Assembly: GCF_900177665.1 (NCBI RefSeq)
Contig: NZ_FXAW01000003.1
Location: 150,655 to 214,654 of the forward strand
DNA: 64,000 nt
DNA from: Marivirga sericea
GTDB taxonomy: Bacteria > Bacteroidota > Bacteroidia > Cytophagales > Cyclobacteriaceae
Reading direction: 5' to 3'
Part shown: piece by piece, positions 18,164 to 26,163 of the stretch
Layout of the letters: every line of letters begins with the position of its first letter
How positions within the stretch are numbered: the stretch's first letter is position 1
Notes under the pieces: model-generated
Told to the model about the DNA's origin: nothing
Databases searched by the model: none
The model's input: the letters and a program-made list of their open reading frames with translations, nothing else
Position numbers and translations under genes: made by a program

Positions 18164-18355
18164 TTAAGCCAATACTTCTTTTTCCATCACTACATTTCCT
18201 TTGTAGTAAAGTTTACCTTCATGCCAGAAAGCTCTATGTGGCAAATGCGCCTCGCCTGTAGTAGGACAAATCGCCAATAATTTTGCCGTTCCTTTTTTGT
18301 GAGTCCTTCTTTTATCTCTTCTAGTTCTGGATATTTTTCTCTTAGGATGCGCCAT
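18164..18355 (-). CDS. rpmF: 50S ribosomal protein L32
   Basis: 63 residues starting [21 protein letters not shown], the family signature of bacterial L32, then the [15 protein letters not shown] segment. Only one Cys of the zinc-ribbon form is kept (Cys30), so this looks like a zinc-independent L32. It follows the DUF177 gene by 13 bases, the usual DUF177-rpmF pairing. Confidence 0.96.
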   Translation of the reverse strand: MAHPKRKISRTRRDKRRTHKKGTAKLLAICPTTGEAHLPHRAFWHEGKLYYKGNVVMEKEVLA

Positions 18356-18368
18356 TTTATTCTAATTT

Positions 18369-18902
18369 TTAATTCTTATTTCCTTTTTTCAAATTTTTTA
18401 ATGCTGCCCATCGTGGGTCTATATTTTCCTCTTTTTCAATCTCCTCTTCAGCATCATCTATATAAACATACTCATTATGCTCTTCATCTTCCTCTATTTC
18501 ATCAGGGTGCAATCTTTTTAAAGGTATTTGCAAAGCGATAGTTTCGTAAATGAAATGCCCAACATTAATCACTTGCGTGTTTTTTGTAATGACCATCACA
18601 TCTTCCTCCAACTCTAGTTCTTCTTCCCCATATTTATAAAGCAACTTTTTGCTAATATCTATCGGGTATTGAAAAGGTTCCAGACTTCTATCGCTAATTA
18701 AATCAACGAAGCCAGAGAAATCCAAATCTAACTCCATCAGACTTTCTCTTTTGTCTAACAGAAGCTTTATTTTAACATCCCCACTTTCAACCAAAGCCCC
18801 TTCAAATTCACCGAAAAAAGCTGAATCTACCGAATATTCGTATTCATGTTGCTTGTTTCCAAGCTTATAAACCTGAATGTCAAATTCCTTCAACTTTTCC
18901 AT
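18369..18902 (-). CDS. DUF177 (YceD-like) protein upstream of rpmF
   Basis: 177 residues, very acidic in the C-terminal third (PDEIEEDEEHNEYVYIDDAEEEIEKEE). The central part has the DUF177 order: VDLISDRSLEPFQYPI in the place of the usual CxRCL block, and ETIALQIPLKRLHPDE. The cysteines of the typical CxxC-like motif are missing. DUF177 proteins are linked to 23S rRNA/L32 assembly in bacteria and plants. Pairing with rpmF supports the call. Confidence 0.85.
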   Translation of the reverse strand: MEKLKEFDIQVYKLGNKQHEYEYSVDSAFFGEFEGALVESGDVKIKLLLDKRESLMELDLDFSGFVDLISDRSLEPFQYPIDISKKLLYKYGEEELELEEDVMVITKNTQVINVGHFIYETIALQIPLKRLHPDEIEEDEEHNEYVYIDDAEEEIEKEENIDPRWAALKNLKKGNKN

Positions 18903-18921
18903 CCCATCTGAATTAAGAGCG

Positions 18922-18929
18922 CAAAGATA
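18922..18929 (-). promoter_or_regulatory. Candidate -7 element for DUF177-rpmF
   Basis: Plus-strand CAAAGATA reads TATCTTTG on the minus strand, an exact TAnnTTTG match 20 bases upstream of the DUF177 start. A -33 TTG at the expected spacing is not evident. Confidence 0.35.
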
Positions 18930-18958
18930 AAAATATTATTTGATATTACTAAACTGCT

Positions 18959-19969
18959 TTAGGAATATTCTTTTCGATTCTTGATGATATCAAGTGCTAA
19001 GAACAAGGCTTGTCGCATAGAAGTTTCATCTGCAATTCCTTTTCCAGCCAAATCATAAGCCGTTCCATGATCAGGAGAAGTTCTAACAAAAGGTAATCCA
19101 GCGGTAAAATTAACGCCGTTTGAAAAAGCTAATGTTTTAAAGGGTATTAGGCCTTGATCATGGTACATCGCCAAAACAGCATCAAAATTCTTATATTGTT
19201 GATTTCCAAAAAAACCATCTGCCGGAAAAGGACCAAATACTAATTTCCCTTTTTCCTTTCTTTTTTCAATTAAAGGTTTAATTATCTCTTCCTCCTCATG
19301 CCCAATTACACCGCCATCACCTGCATGTGGATTTAAGCCTAAAACAGCAATTCGTGGCTTCTTGATACCAAAATCCATTTTCAGGGATTTTTCCAAAACA
19401 TCTAACTTACTATCTATTTTATCAGCCGTCACTTTCTCGCTCACCTCGTGGATAGGAATATGACCTGTCACTACGCCCACTCGCAAGTCGCCATCTACCA
19501 ATAACATGAGACTATCTTTTACTCCAGCTGCTTGCGCAAGGTATTCTGTGTGGCCAGCAAATTTGAAATCTTCAGACTGTATATTATGTTTATTTATAGG
19601 AGCAGTAACTATGGCATCTACATTCCCCTCTATAGCATCCTCCACTGCTTTTTTAATGCTAATAAAAGCATATTTTCCTGCTTCTTCGGAAGATTGACCC
19701 ATGGTGATATTGACCGTTTCTTCCCACAAATTCAAGACATTGAGTTTTTTATCGCTCAACTCTTCCAATTTTTTCAATTGGAAATAATTAAAATCACGGA
19801 TATTTAATGCTTTTCTATAATAAGAAAGTATTTTACCGGAACCATAAACCACAGGGGTCATCAATTTTATAATTCTTGGATCCTCCAAAGCTTTAATAAT
19901 AACTTCTGGGGAAATACTGTTCACATCTCCGATGGTAATGGCAATAGTAGGTTTATTGATTTCTTCCAT
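18959..19969 (-). CDS. pdxA: 4-hydroxythreonine-4-phosphate dehydrogenase
   Basis: NAD-dependent step of the DXP-dependent pyridoxal phosphate pathway. 336 residues with IAITIGDVNSISPEVIIKAL in place of the common GDPxGIGPE (here GDVNSISPE), the metal-site region NKHNI..FAGHTEYLA, GLNPHAGDGGVIGHEEEE, and AMYHDQGLIPFK with HGTAYDLAGKG. The divergence in the first loop is seen in Bacteroidota members. Divergent from rsmA. Confidence 0.92.
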   Translation of the reverse strand: MEEINKPTIAITIGDVNSISPEVIIKALEDPRIIKLMTPVVYGSGKILSYYRKALNIRDFNYFQLKKLEELSDKKLNVLNLWEETVNITMGQSSEEAGKYAFISIKKAVEDAIEGNVDAIVTAPINKHNIQSEDFKFAGHTEYLAQAAGVKDSLMLLVDGDLRVGVVTGHIPIHEVSEKVTADKIDSKLDVLEKSLKMDFGIKKPRIAVLGLNPHAGDGGVIGHEEEEIIKPLIEKRKEKGKLVFGPFPADGFFGNQQYKNFDAVLAMYHDQGLIPFKTLAFSNGVNFTAGLPFVRTSPDHGTAYDLAGKGIADETSMRQALFLALDIIKNRKEYS

Positions 19970-20055
19970 ATCTTAAATAAGCGCTTGAAGTCGAATTCTA
20001 AAATAATTATGATTAAATTCTGTGCAATTTAGTTTTTTTTTATCTGCTTTGAAAA

Positions 20056-20838
20056 ATGAACGGAGTTCGAGCAAAAAAACATCTAGGTCAACATTTTTTA
20101 AAAGACCAAAATATAGCGCTTAAAATAGTTGAAAGCCTCAGCGGACACAATAACTATAAGCACCTTTTAGAAATCGGTCCTGGCACAGGTGTGCTTAGCA
20201 ATTTTTTGATCGAAAAAGCACAGTACGAGTTAATTTTTATGGATGTTGACCAAGAATCTATTGATTATCTTCAACATCAGTATCCAGCATTAAAAAATAA
20301 AATTATAAAAGAAGATTTTCTCAGAATTGATTTAGGTCGCTATTATCAAGAACCTTTCGGTATTATTGGAAATTTTCCATACAATATTTCTTCGCAGATA
20401 TTTTTCAAGGTCTTAGAATACAGGAATCAAATTCCAGAAGTTGTAGGAATGATTCAAAAAGAAGTAGCCGAACGTATTGCCTCCAAGGAAGGCAATAAAA
20501 ATTATGGGATTTTAAGCGTATTGCTGCAAGCTTTTTATGATGTAGAGTATCTTTTTTCAGTTCCGCCCAATGTATTTAACCCTCCTCCAAAGGTAACATC
20601 TGCTGTATTAAGGCTTAAAAGAAACAAAACTCAAACTTTAGACTGTGATGAGAAGTTGTTTTTCAGGGTAGTAAAACAAGGCTTTAATAACAGGAGAAAA
20701 ACTTTAAGAAATGCTTTAAAGAGTTTTGATCTATCGGCTGAAATAAAGTCGTTAGTTTTGTTAGATAAACGAGCTGAGCAACTTACCGTTAATGATTTTG
20801 TAGAATTGACAAACCATATTGCCAATGGAGAATCTTGA
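20056..20838 (+). CDS. rsmA: 16S rRNA (adenine1518-N6/adenine1519-N6)-dimethyltransferase
   Basis: Dimethylates two adjacent adenines near the 3' end of 16S rRNA. 260 residues: AKKHLGQHFLKDQNIALKIV, SAM-binding loop LEIGPGTGVLSNFL, acidic MDVDQES, the IIGNFPYNISSQIFFK catalytic motif (NFPY in place of NLPY), and the C-terminal PPPKVTSAVLRL and FNNRRKTLRNAL blocks. The downstream mgtE gene starts inside its last codons. Confidence 0.96.
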   Translation: MNGVRAKKHLGQHFLKDQNIALKIVESLSGHNNYKHLLEIGPGTGVLSNFLIEKAQYELIFMDVDQESIDYLQHQYPALKNKIIKEDFLRIDLGRYYQEPFGIIGNFPYNISSQIFFKVLEYRNQIPEVVGMIQKEVAERIASKEGNKNYGILSVLLQAFYDVEYLFSVPPNVFNPPPKVTSAVLRLKRNKTQTLDCDEKLFFRVVKQGFNNRRKTLRNALKSFDLSAEIKSLVLLDKRAEQLTVNDFVELTNHIANGES

Positions 20839-22201
20839 GGAAAAGGAACATATTGACCAATTTGAACTGTCTAAAGAGTATTTAGAGAAATTACAGACTG
20901 CTATAACTGAGCAGGATGACCAGTTTATTAAAAATACACTAGACGACACTAATCCAGCAGATATTTCAACCATTTTATTGGAATTTGAAACTGAAGAATC
21001 AAGATATGTATTGGATGTCTTAGAAAACGAGGTCAGTGCTGAGGTAATAAACGATTTAGATGAAGATGTCCGTTCCAAATATTTAAAGGAATTTAATACA
21101 ACCGAAATCGCAGCCATGCTGAATGAGTTAGATTCAGATGATGCTGTGGATATTATTAACGAGTTACCTCTAAAAGACAGAGAAGAGGTAATAGCTTCTC
21201 TGGAAAATAAGGAGAAAGCAAAGAACATCTTAGACCTTTTACGCTATGAAGAAGATGTAGCGGGCGGTTTGATGGCTAAAGAGCTCATCAAAGCTAATGT
21301 TAATTGGTCTATTAATCAGTGTATAGAGGAAATTAGAAGGCAAGCTGAAAATGTAGAGAAAATCTATTCTGTTTATGTAGTCGATAATCAAAATGTACTA
21401 TTGGGGAGAGTTTCTTTAAAGAAAATCATTTTGGCTGATGATCATTTAAAGGTTAAAGACCTGTACGATGATGATGTCATATCCGTAGAAACCTACATGG
21501 ATGAAGTAGATGTTGCAGAAGTGATGAGGAAATATGATTTAGATGCTGTTCCTGTCGTAAATGTACAGGGGAAGTTGATGGGACGAATTACAATCGATGA
21601 TATTGTGGATGTGATTACCGAATTAGCAGAAGAGGAAAGACAGATGATGGCCGGTATTTCTGAAGATGTTGAAGAGGATGATAGCGTATGGATGCTAACT
21701 CGTGCTCGACTGCCTTGGCTGATCATCGGGATGTTCGGTGGGCTCCTGGGAGCTCAATTCATAGGCGTTTTTGAAGAAGATATTCTGTTGGTGCCTGCTA
21801 TGGCTTTTTTCATCCCCTTAATTACAGCAACAGGCGGAAATGTGGGTATACAATCCTCTTCCATAGTTTTGCAAAGTCTGGCTAGCAAATCAGTTTTCGA
21901 TGATTCCTTTCTAAAAAGAATACTTAAAGTCCTTGCAGTGGCGATTTTAAATGGAATTGTAATTGCTGGAATTGTGATGGGGATGAATCTAATCTTAGGG
22001 CAAGACATAAGATTGGCAATTGTTGTATCTATCGCTTTATTTAATGTAGTTTTATTAGCTTCCTTTATGGGAACTGTAACACCGCTAGTTCTGGACAAAT
22101 TAGGTATAAATCCAGCCTTAGCCGCCGGCCCATTTATTACGACTGCTAATGATCTGTTAGGTTTACTTGTCTATTTTTCAGTAGCTCACTTTCTTATCTG
22201 A
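20825..22201 (+). CDS. mgtE: Magnesium transporter MgtE
   Basis: 458 residues from the ATG at 20825 (MENLEEKEHIDQF); a TTG six bases earlier is a poorer start. Order: N-terminal acidic superhelical domain (NPADISTILLEFETEESRYVL, LNELDSDDAVDIINELP), two CBS domains (about 130-255, ending DIVDVITELAEEER), and a C-terminal membrane domain with five helices (LPWLIIGMFGGLLGAQ, TATGGNVGIQSSSIVLQSLA, NPALAAGPFITTANDLLGLLVYF). Inner-membrane Mg2+ channel gated by cytoplasmic Mg2+. Overlaps rsmA by 14 bases, so translational coupling is likely. Confidence 0.95.
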   Translation: MENLEEKEHIDQFELSKEYLEKLQTAITEQDDQFIKNTLDDTNPADISTILLEFETEESRYVLDVLENEVSAEVINDLDEDVRSKYLKEFNTTEIAAMLNELDSDDAVDIINELPLKDREEVIASLENKEKAKNILDLLRYEEDVAGGLMAKELIKANVNWSINQCIEEIRRQAENVEKIYSVYVVDNQNVLLGRVSLKKIILADDHLKVKDLYDDDVISVETYMDEVDVAEVMRKYDLDAVPVVNVQGKLMGRITIDDIVDVITELAEEERQMMAGISEDVEEDDSVWMLTRARLPWLIIGMFGGLLGAQFIGVFEEDILLVPAMAFFIPLITATGGNVGIQSSSIVLQSLASKSVFDDSFLKRILKVLAVAILNGIVIAGIVMGMNLILGQDIRLAIVVSIALFNVVLLASFMGTVTPLVLDKLGINPALAAGPFITTANDLLGLLVYFSVAHFLI

Positions 22202-22210
22202 CTAAAAAAA

Positions 22211-23155
22211 ATGAAAGTACTTATTATTGATGAAATGCACGAAAGTATCATTCCTTTGTTGGAGGAAATCAACTTAGAGGTGGACTATAGGCCTTCAATT
22301 CAACGATCTGAAATCATTTCAATAGTAGAGCATTATAATGGGCTAATTGTTAGGAGTAAAACATTGATTGATTCTGAATTACTTCGATATGCAAACAATT
22401 TAAAATTTGTTGCTCGAGCTGGGGCAGGTGTTGACAATGTGGAAGTTAATGAGCTTAGAAAAAGAAATATACAGCTCATTAATGCGCCTGAAGGCAATAG
22501 AGATGCCTTAGCTGAACATGCAATGGGCATGCTACTTTCCCTTCTTAATCGAATTAATATTGCAGATCAAGAAGTTAGAAGAGGTACGTGGGACAGGGAA
22601 GGTAATAGAGGAGTTGAATTGATGGGAAAAACAGTGGGTTTATTGGGCTTTGGGAACATGGGAGAAGCATTTGCGAAAAGGCTAAGTAGTTTTAGCTGCA
22701 AAGTTTTAGCTTACGATGCTGAAAAAACCAACTTTTCTAATGAGTTTATAGAAGAAGTTAGTATAGCAGAATTAAAGAAAAGGTCTCAAATCCTAAGTCT
22801 GCATATTCCGATGAATGAAGAAAACAAAGGTATAATTAATGAGGAATTTCTTTCTGGGTTTAAAAAATTAGATTACATCGTCAACACTTCAAGAGGAGAA
22901 GTATTAATCTTGAAAGATCTGTTAAAATTACTTCAACAGAAAAAAATGAAAGGGGCTGCTTTGGACGTTTTGGAAAATGAAAAAATAAACTCTTACACAG
23001 AAGATGAACTATTTGTTTTTCAAGAACTTACAAACCTAAAACAAGTACTTTTCACTCCTCATATCGCTGGTTGGTCTTTTGAATCATATGAGAAAATAAA
23101 TATAGTATTGAGCAAAAAGATCAAATTATTAGTCGAAAAAATAGATTATTTATAG
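22211..23155 (+). CDS. D-2-hydroxyacid dehydrogenase (phosphoglycerate dehydrogenase-like)
   Basis: 314 residues. NAD-binding fold with VGLLGFGNMGEAFAKRL (GxGxxG variant), a substrate-binding domain with LIVRSKTLID and FVARAGAGVDNV, catalytic Arg in VNTSRGEVLI, Glu in ALDVLENEKIN and His in FTPHIAGWSFES. This is the short form without the ACT regulatory domain of classic SerA. A role in serine synthesis is plausible but the substrate cannot be set from sequence. Starts 9 bases after mgtE. Confidence 0.88.
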   Translation: MKVLIIDEMHESIIPLLEEINLEVDYRPSIQRSEIISIVEHYNGLIVRSKTLIDSELLRYANNLKFVARAGAGVDNVEVNELRKRNIQLINAPEGNRDALAEHAMGMLLSLLNRINIADQEVRRGTWDREGNRGVELMGKTVGLLGFGNMGEAFAKRLSSFSCKVLAYDAEKTNFSNEFIEEVSIAELKKRSQILSLHIPMNEENKGIINEEFLSGFKKLDYIVNTSRGEVLILKDLLKLLQQKKMKGAALDVLENEKINSYTEDELFVFQELTNLKQVLFTPHIAGWSFESYEKINIVLSKKIKLLVEKIDYL

Positions 23156-23228
23156 TTTTGGCGATTAAAAAACCACAAAATAACTATAAATTAGTAGATA
23201 TAAATCTATTGAAAAATAGTACAAGCAT

Positions 23229-24071
23229 ATGAATAAAGGTGAATTTAAACTTAGTGTAGAAGAAAAAATCAAAAGCATAACCAAGAAACCAATTCTTACT
23301 TCTGTTATCGTTCTTGTTTTTCTAACTATGTTAGTTTTAGGCTTAAGTTTACCCTACTATTTAGATAACTTCCGAGACTTTTTCAAAGAAGTTTTGGCGG
23401 AAGCACACGGTATGCTTTTCGATATAGCAATCATAGGTATTTTGATATACTGGCTTCGAGAAAACGGAGAGAAACAGCTTCGCATCAAAATGTATAAAGA
23501 TGAGATCGATGACTTCCGGCAGTGGGAATCAGAGGAAGCTGCCTTCAGAACTGTGGGTAATATCAAAAGACTCAATAGACATAAAATTACGGAAATCAAT
23601 TTGGTGAACTGCCATATGACCAAGACCAACATGAGTCATGTCGACTTAACTGGCTCAAATCTGAACTCCTCAAATTTTAGTCATGCCAATGCCATAGAAT
23701 GTAATTTTTCTGGCACAAGAGCGAATCAGACTAATTTTGAAAATGCAAAAATGAATCAAGCAAATTTTGAAGGTGCTTTTGCCAGTGGAGCAAATTTTAA
23801 AGATACTTTCTTAATTAAGGCTAATTTCAAGAATGCATTTTTAATAAAATCTGATTTTACTAACGCTTATTTAATGGAAGCGGATTTAAGCAATTGTCAC
23901 CTAACAGGAGCATCATTTGATGAGGCAAGTCTTTATAAAGCTAATTTAAGTGGTGCGGAAGGTATCACAGCTGATCAATTAAAATCAGTAAAAACGCTTT
24001 ACTTAGCCATCCTAGATGATGACATCAAAAGCGAGATTCAAGAGAAATATCCAGAACTTTTAGGTAAATAG
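23229..24071 (+). CDS. Membrane-anchored pentapeptide-repeat protein
   Basis: 280 residues. Two hydrophobic helices near the N-terminus (about 20-46, PILTSVIVLVFLTMLVLGLSL, and 62-76, LFDIAIIGILIYWL) anchor the protein, then a short basic/acidic linker and a right-handed pentapeptide helix from about residue 117 to 245 built on A(N/D)(F/L)xx units (NLNSSNFSHANAIECNFSG, NQANFEGAFASGANF and on). Pentapeptide repeats form a regular quadrilateral beta helix used for protein binding. It may scaffold something at the cytoplasmic membrane; no partner gene is obvious. Confidence 0.85.
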   Translation: MNKGEFKLSVEEKIKSITKKPILTSVIVLVFLTMLVLGLSLPYYLDNFRDFFKEVLAEAHGMLFDIAIIGILIYWLRENGEKQLRIKMYKDEIDDFRQWESEEAAFRTVGNIKRLNRHKITEINLVNCHMTKTNMSHVDLTGSNLNSSNFSHANAIECNFSGTRANQTNFENAKMNQANFEGAFASGANFKDTFLIKANFKNAFLIKSDFTNAYLMEADLSNCHLTGASFDEASLYKANLSGAEGITADQLKSVKTLYLAILDDDIKSEIQEKYPELLGK

Positions 24072-24089
24072 AACGTTAGGCTTTTCATC

Positions 24090-24120
24090 TTGTTTTCGAT
24101 GCTAAATTCTTATATCTTTG
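24090..24120 (+). promoter_or_regulatory. Promoter of greA (Bacteroidota -33/-7 type)
   Basis: TTG at 24090-24092 and TATCTTTG at 24113-24120 are separated by 20 bases, matching the TTG / TAnnTTTG arrangement used by the Bacteroidota primary sigma factor. Transcription would start near 24126, giving a leader of about 78 bases before the greA ATG at 24204. Confidence 0.6.
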
Positions 24121-24144
24121 CATAAATATTTAGAAAGAAAATAG

Positions 24145-24180
24145 ACGGCTCATGCAAAACTGTGCCGTTTTTTATTTTAT
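24145..24180 (+). terminator. Terminator-like hairpin inside the greA leader
   Basis: ACGGC (24145-24149) pairs with GCCGT (24164-24168), followed at once by TTTTTATTTTAT. It has the form of a short intrinsic terminator, but lies between the predicted greA promoter and the greA start, so it would make premature short transcripts of about 45-50 bases. It could also end read-through from the pentapeptide gene. Confidence 0.6.
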
Positions 24181-24203
24181 AGAAATCACAATTTTTAATA
24201 ACG

Positions 24204-24677
24204 ATGAGTAAAGTATCATACTACACAGAAGAGGGTTTAAGAAAAATGAAGGAAGAGCTCCATCATTTAAAAACCGTGGAAAGACCGAAAGCCTCAGCTG
24301 ATATCGCTGAAGCAAGAGATAAAGGAGATTTGAGCGAGAATGCAGAATATGATGCTGCTAAAGAAGCTCAAGGCTTGCTTGAAATGAAAATAAATAAATT
24401 GGAAACTGTAGTAGCAAATGCCAGAGTCATCAAAGAATCTGATGTGGATACTTCTAAGGTAGGTCTGCTCACAAAAGCAAAGATCAAAAATAAGAAGAAC
24501 GGCATGGAAGTTACCTATACAATGGTTTCTGAAGAAGAAGCTAATCTGAAGGAAGGGAAAATTTCTATAAAATCTCCAATCGGAAAAGGAATAATGGGTA
24601 AAAAAGTTGGTGATATCGCTGAAGTTGATGCCCCTGCTGGTAAGATGGAATTTGAAATTTTAGATATTAGTTTATAA
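24204..24677 (+). CDS. greA: Transcription elongation factor GreA
   Basis: Rescues backtracked RNA polymerase by stimulating transcript cleavage. 157 residues with the N-terminal coiled coil (YYTEEGLRKMKEELHHLKTVERP) and its acidic tip (AEARDKGDLSENAEYDAAKEAQG), then the C-terminal FKBP-like domain (ISIKSPIGKGIMGKKVGDIAEVDAPAG). Normal length. Preceded by a predicted promoter and a terminator-like leader hairpin, suggesting attenuation. Confidence 0.96.
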   Translation: MSKVSYYTEEGLRKMKEELHHLKTVERPKASADIAEARDKGDLSENAEYDAAKEAQGLLEMKINKLETVVANARVIKESDVDTSKVGLLTKAKIKNKKNGMEVTYTMVSEEEANLKEGKISIKSPIGKGIMGKKVGDIAEVDAPAGKMEFEILDISL

Positions 24678-24681
24678 ATTG

Positions 24682-24710
24682 AAGAGGCCGAATTACCAAT
24701 TCGGCCTCTT
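24682..24710 (+). terminator. Long perfect hairpin between greA and the HIT gene
   Basis: A 13-bp perfect stem, AAGAGGCCGAATT (24682-24694) and AATTCGGCCTCTT (24698-24710), with a 3-base loop, starting 4 bases after the greA stop. The downstream T-tract is weak, so it may be an inefficient terminator or an mRNA 3'-end stabiliser separating greA from the HIT gene, whose start is 13 bases beyond it. Confidence 0.6.
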
Positions 24711-24723
24711 AACTAATACAATT

Positions 24724-25119
24724 ATGGCAAGTATCTTCACTAAAATTATTAATAGAGAAATCCCAGGGCACATTGTTGCAGAAGATGACAATTATATAGC
24801 TTTTTTAGACATCAATCCCCTAGTGGAAGGACACGTTTTAGTAGTGCCAAAAGAAGAAACAGACTATATCTTTAATTTAGATGATAAGGTATTTTCAGGA
24901 CTACATCTTTTCTCTAAAAAAGTAGCTAAGGCCATAGAAAAATCAGTTGATTGCATTCGAATTGGGGTAGCAGTCATTGGGTTAGAAGTACCTCACGTTC
25001 ATATTCATTTGGTGCCCTTAAATTCAATGAACGATATTAATTTCAGTAAAGGAAAGCTTAATCCCTCGAAGGAAGAATTAGAAGAAGTGGCTGCAGCCAT
25101 TAAGAAAAATTTTAATTAA
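24724..25119 (+). CDS. HIT-family nucleotide hydrolase
   Basis: 131 residues from the ATG at 24724 (MASIFTKIINREIPGHIVAED). An upstream TTG would translate the hairpin and is rejected. Motifs of the HIT family: IFxKIINREIP at the start, FLDINPLVEGHVLVVPK and the histidine triad VPHVHIHLVPL. Family members hydrolyse dinucleoside polyphosphates, adenosine phosphoramidate or AMP-lysine; substrate not defined here. Confidence 0.93.
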   Translation: MASIFTKIINREIPGHIVAEDDNYIAFLDINPLVEGHVLVVPKEETDYIFNLDDKVFSGLHLFSKKVAKAIEKSVDCIRIGVAVIGLEVPHVHIHLVPLNSMNDINFSKGKLNPSKEELEEVAAAIKKNFN

Positions 25120-25130
25120 ACACTGTTTTT

Positions 25131-26162
25131 TTACCAAAAGGTAGGTTCTTCCCCTTCACTATTCTCATATTTAGTGCAGTTAAAACAATATTCTGGTAAG
25201 GGGTCTGTTGGACTAAATTGTTTACAAGCAAGAGCCGCCTCATTAACTCCTGACAAAGCTGTAGACGGTATTCTTATACGTTTGGTATCCACACTAGAAA
25301 CAACAAAGTAGCCTAAGACCTTTTCCTCTGCATTAGTTAAGGAATTTATATTACTTTCAATTTGAGCAGGAAGAGCACTAAAAATAGACCCATCATTTTC
25401 AAACTGATCTTTTATTAGAGTCCAAAATTTAAATGCTCCTTTACTTAAAGATTTTAACCTAACTTGAAAACTATAATCTTCTGAAAATCTTAATCCATCG
25501 GAGAGGTAAGTAATTTCAAAGTCTTTCAACAAACTATTATTTGAAAACTGATCATTGTATAAGTTTATATCAAATTTGGCAAATTCCGTATTCCAACAAT
25601 ACCTATTATTATTATCCATAGGAGCAGATTGAAATTTATATGTTCCTTGCCAATCTAATTTAAAGTAATCTTCAGTTTCAGTGTCTTTGAAATCACAAAA
25701 TACTTTAATTCCTTCTTCAAGATACGTATAATCATTTACTTCTACTTGTCGTTGGCTTTTGCGGTAATAAACCTTATCAATTTCTCCGGTGGATAATAGA
25801 GTCTCAACCTCTGATTCATAAATAATATCATTCGAAGTCTCAATTCTTAACTTATAACTTTGTCCTATTTTACCCACAAATTCAGTCGGGCATGATCTGT
25901 ATATACCAGGTTTACTTTCCTTAAAAAAATACTCAAGTCCATTTTCATCAGTTACACTAACGGTAGCATTTTCTTCCATTGGATTAACTAAAGTTTCATA
26001 GTCAGAAGTTCGTTGCAAAACCACTTGATATGCTTCTGGAAGATTTGTGATTTCTCCCATCACGACAAGGCGGGAGTTTCTATCATTAACTTCAATGTCG
26101 AGAGGATCGATACACCCATAAAATAAAAAAATTGGAACGATATATAATAGGTTGACTCTCAT
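25131..26162 (-). CDS. DUF4249 lipoprotein paired with a TonB-dependent receptor
   Basis: 343 residues with lipoprotein signal (MRVNLLYIVPIFLFYGC, Cys17) followed by IDPLDIEVNDRNSRLVVMGEITN, the standard start of DUF4249 proteins, which then read VSVTDENGLEYFFKE...GIYRS. The Cys pair near the C-terminus (YCFNCTKY) also fits the family. DUF4249 genes occur directly downstream of a CarboxypepD_reg-plug TonB receptor, as here (1 base after the stop). Together they probably form an outer-membrane uptake or surface-binding pair for an unknown ligand. Confidence 0.9.
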   Translation of the reverse strand: MRVNLLYIVPIFLFYGCIDPLDIEVNDRNSRLVVMGEITNLPEAYQVVLQRTSDYETLVNPMEENATVSVTDENGLEYFFKESKPGIYRSCPTEFVGKIGQSYKLRIETSNDIIYESEVETLLSTGEIDKVYYRKSQRQVEVNDYTYLEEGIKVFCDFKDTETEDYFKLDWQGTYKFQSAPMDNNNRYCWNTEFAKFDINLYNDQFSNNSLLKDFEITYLSDGLRFSEDYSFQVRLKSLSKGAFKFWTLIKDQFENDGSIFSALPAQIESNINSLTNAEEKVLGYFVVSSVDTKRIRIPSTALSGVNEAALACKQFSPTDPLPEYCFNCTKYENSEGEEPTFW

Positions 26163-26163
26163 T

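Noticed and set aside
24679-24723. TTG-started N-terminal extension of the HIT protein
   Set aside because: It would translate the perfect hairpin, and the family starts at the ATG at 24724.
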